Assembly: GCA_020054675.1 (NCBI GenBank)
Contig: JAIHAL010000002.1
Coordinates: 82,042 to 146,041, forward strand
DNA: 64,000 bases
Source of the DNA: Oscillospiraceae bacterium
Lineage (GTDB): Bacteria; Bacillota; Clostridia; Oscillospirales; Ruminococcaceae
Direction of reading: 5' to 3'
Shown here one piece after another: positions 59,347 through 64,000 of the stretch (position 1 is the stretch's first letter; the number at the start of each line of letters is the position of its first letter). The notes beneath the pieces are model-generated. The model did not search any database. It worked only from the letters and a program-made list of their open reading frames with translations, and was not told the origin of the DNA. The position numbers and the translations under genes were made by a program.

Positions 59347-60843
59347 ATGTCCGACAGCGGAAGATATATGATGATGTCTTGGTACGAAAAGATTTTTTAT
59401 ACGCTGAAAAGATTTTTCAAAAGTTTGTTTTGCGGCATAGCCGATTTTTTTAAAGGCATTCCCAAAGCAATAATTTCCTTTTTTAAAGCTGTGGGCAGGG
59501 GCCTGTTTTTCCTTGTGAAAAGCTTTACAAAGGGCGATGCTCTTACAAAGCTGTCTTTTGTGCTGATGGGAAGCTCAAATCTTTTCCGCGGGCAAATTAT
59601 AAAGGGATTTTTATATTTAATTGTTGAATGCGCTTATATAATTTACATGGTTATTACGGGGGCATCGGCAATTGCCGGACTTAAAACTCTTGGAACAAAA
59701 AAGCAGGGCTGGGTTTTTGACGAGGAGCAGGGAATAGATATAATGCAGCAGGGCGACAATTCAATGCTCATGCTTCTTTTCGGAGTTTTTGCGGTATTTG
59801 TTACAATAGCATTTGTGTTTTTTTATATTTCCAACATAAAATCCGCCGTAAAGGCAGAGGAACTTAAAAAATCAGGCAAAAAGCTTCCCGGCTTTGTTGA
59901 GGATGCAAAGGATTATTTTGACGGGAATTTTCATAAGACCATGCTTTCGCTTCCTATTTTGGGAGTGCTGACATTTACCGTTCTTCCGCTTGTGTTTATG
60001 ATTTTGATAGCGTTTACCAATTATGACAGCAAGCATCAGCCTCCGGGAAATCTTTTTACTTGGATAGGGCTTGGCAACTTCAAGGTAATGCTTTCTTCCG
60101 GCGGAGCTCTTTCAAGGACTTTCTGGCCTGTACTTGGCTGGACGCTTGTGTGGGCGGTTTTTGCAACATTTTTAAACTATATTTTCGGAATGCTCCTTGC
60201 AATGCTTATAAATAAAAAAGAAATCAAGTTTAAAGGGCTTTTCCGTACGATATTCGTGCTTTCAATTGCCATTCCGCAGTTTGTTTCACTGCTTGTTATG
60301 AGGAATATGCTCAATGACCAGGGTGCGGTAAACGTGCTTTTGAAAAATCTTGGCCTCATAGATTCCTACATACCGTTTTTAAGTGATGCAAATACTGCAA
60401 GAATAACAATAATAATTATAAACCTTTGGATAGGCATACCTTATTCAATGCTGATAACAACGGGAATTTTGCAGAACATACCCGGTTACCTTTATGAATC
60501 CGCAACAATAGACGGAGCGTCTTCTTTTACGATGTTTTTCAAAATAACGCTTCCGTATGTGCTTTTTGTAACGACTCCGTATCTTATTACCCAGTTCATA
60601 GGGAATTTAAATAACTTTAACGTGATTTACCTCCTTTCGGGAGGCGGACCGAGCAGCCTTGATTATTATCAGGCGGGCAAAACCGACCTTCTTGTAACAT
60701 GGCTTTACAAGCTTACGGTAAACAGCAAGGACTATTCTTACGCGTCGACAATAGGAATTCTTGTATTTGTGATTTCAGCGGTATTGTCGCTTCTGACGTA
60801 TAGGAATACCGGCTCATATAAAAACGAGGAGGATTTCCAATGA
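59347..60843 (+). CDS. Maltodextrin ABC transporter permease (MalF type) with extended N-terminus
   Basis: 498 residues from ATG 59347 (AAGGAG 8 nt upstream). The first ~190 residues are an extension: a long amphipathic Phe/Lys-rich segment (KRFFKSLFCGIADFFKGIPKAIISFFKAVG), two membrane segments near 80-105 and 135-165, and a soluble linker. The core permease follows, with the EAA loop YESATIDGASSFTMFFKITLPYVLF at about residues 380-405. The extension is longer than in the pectin-locus permease. A shared MsmX-like ATPase is assumed, since none is encoded here. Confidence 0.93.
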   Translation: MSDSGRYMMMSWYEKIFYTLKRFFKSLFCGIADFFKGIPKAIISFFKAVGRGLFFLVKSFTKGDALTKLSFVLMGSSNLFRGQIIKGFLYLIVECAYIIYMVITGASAIAGLKTLGTKKQGWVFDEEQGIDIMQQGDNSMLMLLFGVFAVFVTIAFVFFYISNIKSAVKAEELKKSGKKLPGFVEDAKDYFDGNFHKTMLSLPILGVLTFTVLPLVFMILIAFTNYDSKHQPPGNLFTWIGLGNFKVMLSSGGALSRTFWPVLGWTLVWAVFATFLNYIFGMLLAMLINKKEIKFKGLFRTIFVLSIAIPQFVSLLVMRNMLNDQGAVNVLLKNLGLIDSYIPFLSDANTARITIIIINLWIGIPYSMLITTGILQNIPGYLYESATIDGASSFTMFFKITLPYVLFVTTPYLITQFIGNLNNFNVIYLLSGGGPSSLDYYQAGKTDLLVTWLYKLTVNSKDYSYASTIGILVFVISAVLSLLTYRNTGSYKNEEDFQ

Positions 60844-61721
60844 TTAGCTCCAATTTTTCTTTGGGCAAAAGCAATAAATCCTATAAGCGTTCCAAAATGA
60901 TAGGTACGATTTTTTCTTATATAATTCTGATAGTGCTTTCAATCATTTGGCTCATACCAATTTTATGGGTAATTTTAACTTCTTTCAGAGCTGAACAGGG
61001 TTCGTTCACACCATATTTTTGGCCTAAGGGATTTACTTTGCAAAATTATGTAAGGCTTTTTACTGAAACGAATCAATTTTATTTCTTGCGCTGGTTTGGA
61101 AATACCTTTTTTGTTGCGGTATGCTCTTGCGTGCTTTCCACATTTTTTGTGCTTTGCGTTTCATATGTAATGTCAAGGCTTAGATTTGCAATGAGGAAAC
61201 CGCTTATGAACATTGCCCTGATACTTGGGATGTTCCCCGGATTTATGTCAATGATAGCCGTTTATTACATCCTTAAAGGATTTGGAATAACACAATCGCT
61301 GGCGGCACTCATACTTGTTTATTCGGGCGGGGCAGGGCTTGGATTTTACATTGCAAAAGGATTTTTTGATACAATTCCCAAAACCCTTGACGAAGCGGCA
61401 TACCTTGACGGCGCAACAAAGGCAATGGTTTTCTGGAAGATTACAATTCCACTTTCAAAACCAATAATCGTGTATACGATTTTGACATCTTTCTTGGCAC
61501 CCTGGGCGGATTATATCTTTGCAAGCGTTATAATGGGTGATAATTACGCTAATTATACGGTTGCCTTGGGACTTTTCAAAATGCTTGAAAGGGAATTTAT
61601 CCACACTTATTACACGAGATTTGCCGCAGGCGCCGTACTTGTTTCAATTCCAATAGCAGCGTTGTTTATAGCTACCCAAAAATTCTATGTTTCCGGAATT
61701 ACCGGCGGTTCGGATAAATAA
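60840..61721 (+). CDS. Maltodextrin ABC transporter permease (MalG type)
   Basis: 293 residues, six membrane segments. GGAGG ahead of an ATG that overlaps the malF stop (ATGA). EAA loop KTLDEAAYLDGATKAMVFWKITIPLSKP and C-terminal FIATQKFYVSGITGGSDK are typical of MalG. Confidence 0.94.
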   Translation: MISSNFSLGKSNKSYKRSKMIGTIFSYIILIVLSIIWLIPILWVILTSFRAEQGSFTPYFWPKGFTLQNYVRLFTETNQFYFLRWFGNTFFVAVCSCVLSTFFVLCVSYVMSRLRFAMRKPLMNIALILGMFPGFMSMIAVYYILKGFGITQSLAALILVYSGGAGLGFYIAKGFFDTIPKTLDEAAYLDGATKAMVFWKITIPLSKPIIVYTILTSFLAPWADYIFASVIMGDNYANYTVALGLFKMLEREFIHTYYTRFAAGAVLVSIPIAALFIATQKFYVSGITGGSDK

Positions 61722-61753
61722 TGCTTATTTAAAAAAGGTGGAGGGTGTTTGTT

Positions 61754-63337
61754 TTGGGCAAGAGGCTTAAAATATCCGTAATTTTCGTTGTTTTGGCGCT
61801 TTTGCTTTCGGCATGCGCGCAAAACGGCTCAAAAACTGCAAGTGACGGGTATAAATACAACCATGAGCTGAATGTGATAGACGACAATTACCGCACATAT
61901 TACGAGGTCTTTGTTTACTCTTTTTGCGACAGCAACGGCGATGGCATAGGGGATTTGAACGGACTGATTTCAAAACTCGACTATATCAGTGATATGGGCT
62001 TTAACGGGATATGGCTCATGCCGATAATGCCCTCCACCACTTATCATAAGTACGATGTGATTGATTATTATTCCATTGATAAGCAATACGGGACTCTTGA
62101 TGATTTCAAGCGCCTTATTGAGGAATGCAATAAAAGGGGCATAAAGGTTATAATTGACCTTGTGCTCAATCATACATCCACCCAAAACGAATGGTTTAAA
62201 TCCGCGGTTTCGGCGCTTGAAAAAGGTCAGGACAGCAAGTACATAGGCTGGTATAATTTTCAAAAGGGCAAGCCTGCAAGTGATACATGGCATAAGGCGG
62301 GGAACAGCGAATGGTGCTATGAGGCAAAGTTTTGGGAAGGAATGCCTGATTTGAACCTTGGCAATGAAGAGCTTAGGGCGGAAATTGAAAAAATTGCAAA
62401 GTTCTGGCTTGACCTTGGAGTCGGGGGATTCAGGCTTGACGCCGCAAAGGAATATTACAGCGGAAATTCTGAAAAGAACATAGAAGTTTTAAAATGGTTT
62501 ACGGATTACTGCAAAAGCGTGAAAAAGGATTGCTACCTTGTCGCCGAAGTCTGGGACGGATTTTCTGCTTTCAGCAAATATTATCAAAGCGGAATAGACA
62601 GTTTGTTTAATTTTTCGTTTGGACAGGCGACCGGTAAAATCACAACGACTTTAAATATGGCAGGCAGCGCCAATTCGGCAAAATCCTATGCGGATGCGCT
62701 TTGTTTTGCGCAAAAGACATTTTTGTCATATAATCCAAACGCGATTGATGCTCCGTTCTTTACAAACCATGATACAGGCAGGGCTGCGGGATATTTTTCT
62801 TACAATGCCGATAAAATCAAGCTTGCATGGGGAATGAACCTTACCATGAGCGGCAGCGCATTTGTTTATTACGGTGAGGAAATAGGTATGACCGGCAGCG
62901 GCAGGGATGAAAACAAGCGTGCCCCAATGTTTTGGTCGAATTCAAATAAAGAGGGCATGACAAATCCGCCGCCGAATATGGAAACTCAGGAAAATCATTT
63001 TGCCCCCGTTGATGAACAGCTTAAAGACAACACTTCCATTCTTAATTATGTAAAGCGTGCAATAAGGCTTAGGAATGAAAATCCCGAACTTGCAAGGGGG
63101 ATTTTGACAATTATCCCCTTGGAGGATGAGGAAACCTGCGCTGTTTTAAAAAGTTATGACAATAGCAGCATTATAGTTGTTTATAACCTTTCCGAAACCG
63201 AAAAACAGGTTACAATTAAAAAATCCGATTTTGCCTATGACGGGATAAGGGGATACCTTTCGGTAAATTCGCAAGAACCAAATCTTGATGGGGAAACTCT
63301 TACCATGCCGGCATATGCAATCGTAATACTCAAATAG
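61754..63337 (+). CDS. Surface-anchored alpha-amylase family lipoprotein (GH13)
   Basis: Extracellular starch or maltodextrin hydrolase tethered by lipid. I prefer the TTG at 61754 (GGAGGG 8 nt upstream), giving 527 residues; a GTG at 61745 overlaps that site. Lipobox LLSAC, then the GH13 barrel: EVFVYSFCDSNGDGIGDLNGL, region I IDLVLNHTS, region II GGFRLDAAKEY with nucleophile Asp229, region III VAEVW with acid/base Glu265, region IV FFTNHDTGR with Asp340. It feeds the transporter encoded just upstream. Confidence 0.95.
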   Translation: MGKRLKISVIFVVLALLLSACAQNGSKTASDGYKYNHELNVIDDNYRTYYEVFVYSFCDSNGDGIGDLNGLISKLDYISDMGFNGIWLMPIMPSTTYHKYDVIDYYSIDKQYGTLDDFKRLIEECNKRGIKVIIDLVLNHTSTQNEWFKSAVSALEKGQDSKYIGWYNFQKGKPASDTWHKAGNSEWCYEAKFWEGMPDLNLGNEELRAEIEKIAKFWLDLGVGGFRLDAAKEYYSGNSEKNIEVLKWFTDYCKSVKKDCYLVAEVWDGFSAFSKYYQSGIDSLFNFSFGQATGKITTTLNMAGSANSAKSYADALCFAQKTFLSYNPNAIDAPFFTNHDTGRAAGYFSYNADKIKLAWGMNLTMSGSAFVYYGEEIGMTGSGRDENKRAPMFWSNSNKEGMTNPPPNMETQENHFAPVDEQLKDNTSILNYVKRAIRLRNENPELARGILTIIPLEDEETCAVLKSYDNSSIIVVYNLSETEKQVTIKKSDFAYDGIRGYLSVNSQEPNLDGETLTMPAYAIVILK

Positions 63338-63386
63338 TATGAATATTTCATTGGCTTTTAGGGAAAATAAACCCTGAGGTGATGAA

Positions 63387-63530
63387 ATGGCGAAAGCTGG
63401 GATGCGCAGGCCTGACCCGAAAGAGCCCCATGGAACGGAAAGCAACCATAAAATGAAAATTCCTAAAAATGATGTTGAACCTGTTCCGGAAATTCAAGGA
63501 AAGGCTAAACGCACAAAAGAAAAAGCATAA
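63387..63530 (+). CDS. Small conserved-looking protein, 47 residues
   Basis: Opens with ATG 63387 after AGGTGAT and encodes MAKAGMRRPDPKEPHGTESN followed by a Lys/Pro-rich tail with VEPVPEIQGKAKRTKEKA. It is highly basic with no membrane segment. I recall very similar short annotated proteins in Clostridia, but cannot verify this. A strong terminator follows at once, which supports it as a real gene. Function unknown. Confidence 0.7.
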   Translation: MAKAGMRRPDPKEPHGTESNHKMKIPKNDVEPVPEIQGKAKRTKEKA

Positions 63531-63575
63531 AAAAATTCCTGAAATTCTTTTGTTTTAGAATTTCAGGAATTTTTA
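63531..63575. terminator. Strong bidirectional terminator
   Basis: AAAAATTCCTGAAATTC pairs perfectly over 17 bp with GAATTTCAGGAATTTTT. It lies between the small protein gene and convergent prfB. Confidence 0.9.
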
Positions 63576-63628
63576 TTATAAACTGTTAAAATAAGAAAAT
63601 CCCAAATTAAAAAGTTTGGAAATATAGA

Positions 63629-64000
63629 TTATTGATTTTCTGTTTGGAGCCTGCCTTGTGAAAGCGCTACAAGATAAGCATTGATAAAGCCGTCAATTTC
63701 ACCGTCCATAACGGCATCTATATTTCCGTTTTCAAATCCAGTGCGATGGTCCTTTGCAAGGGTATAAGGCATGAATACATAAGAACGTATCTGCGCTCCC
63801 CATGCTATTTCCTTTTGTACGCCCTTTATGTCGGAAATCTTGTCAAGATGCTCACGTTCTTTTATTTCAATGAGTTTTGAAATAAGCATCTTCATTGCAT
63901 ATTCCCTGTTTTGGTGCTGGCTTCTTTGAGTTTGGCATGAAACAACAATTCCGGTGGGAATGTGAGTAATCCTTATTGCAGATTCGGTTTTGTTTATGTG
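63629..64000 (-). CDS. prfB: Peptide chain release factor 2, 3' part
   Basis: C-terminal 123 residues of RF2, truncated by the window edge. The visible part starts within the release domain: [27 protein letters not shown] follows the catalytic GGQ loop, which lies outside. [31 protein letters not shown] is the RF2-type C-terminus rather than RF1. The GGQ motif and any programmed frameshift site near the start cannot be checked here. Confidence 0.95.
   Translation of the reverse strand, partial: HINKTESAIRITHIPTGIVVSCQTQRSQHQNREYAMKMLISKLIEIKEREHLDKISDIKGVQKEIAWGAQIRSYVFMPYTLAKDHRTGFENGNIDAVMDGEIDGFINAYLVALSQGRLQTENQ

Overview
The window is AT-rich, densely packed DNA with strong Shine-Dalgarno sites, near-consensus sigma-A promoters (TTGACA, 17 bp, TATAAT) and many Ser-rich lipoproteins. 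With oxygen-sensitive NrdD/NrdG, plant-polysaccharide and starch uptake operons and no respiratory genes, this points to an anaerobic, probably gut-associated Clostridia (Oscillospiraceae/Ruminococcaceae-like) chromosome. Taxonomy is an inference from gene content. There is no phage, plasmid or insertion-sequence gene in the window.

Layout. 0-12 kb: a penicillin-binding protein converging on nrdDG (paired NrdR boxes), a DUF4358 lipoprotein/SGNH hydrolase operon, an OppA-like lipoprotein, a YibE/F protein, a yerC-methyltransferase-hslO operon and tRNA-Ser(GGA). 12-21 kb: a pectin/galacturonate locus. It has a LacI regulator and uxaC on one strand; divergently it has a sugar-binding lipoprotein (frameshifted in an A8 run), a GH105 hydrolase, two permeases and a GH28 polygalacturonase without signal peptide, so oligogalacturonides are probably imported and cut inside the cell. 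21-23 kb: nadA and an AI-2E-type transporter.

23-31 kb: a type III-A CRISPR-Cas system, csm1(cas10)-csm2-csm3-csm4-csm5, then leader and array (15 full repeats), then cas6 reading out of the end of the array. It has no cas1, cas2 or csm6. The only in-frame ATG of cas6 lies inside the Cas6 fold.

31-44 kb: a lipoprotein with a premature stop, pcrA, a D,D-carboxypeptidase, a cobalamin-riboswitch operon (cobS-btuF-btuC-btuD), a GH4-family protein lacking the usual metal ligands, a DAHP synthase preceded by a Phe/Tyr-rich leader peptide and alternative hairpins (a likely aromatic amino acid attenuator, perhaps the most interesting find), an amidase and a foldase lipoprotein. 44-54 kb: pstS-pstC-pstA-pstB-phoU-phoP-phoR with phased PhoP-like boxes, and divergent znuA / znuC-znuB with two Fur-family (Zur-like) palindromes.

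54-55 kb: a gene-free kilobase holding GTTAGT-type microrepeats, a 51-bp inverted repeat pair and several strong hairpins, either a non-autonomous element or a structured RNA. 55-63 kb: a maltodextrin/starch locus (LacI regulator, malQ, binding lipoprotein, two permeases, surface GH13 amylase) with tandem AACGTT operators at 12-bp spacing. A 47-residue conserved-looking small protein and the 3' end of prfB close the window. Strong hairpins without U tracts follow all three binding-protein genes that precede their permease genes in an operon, suggesting a shared way to raise binding-protein mRNA relative to permease mRNA.
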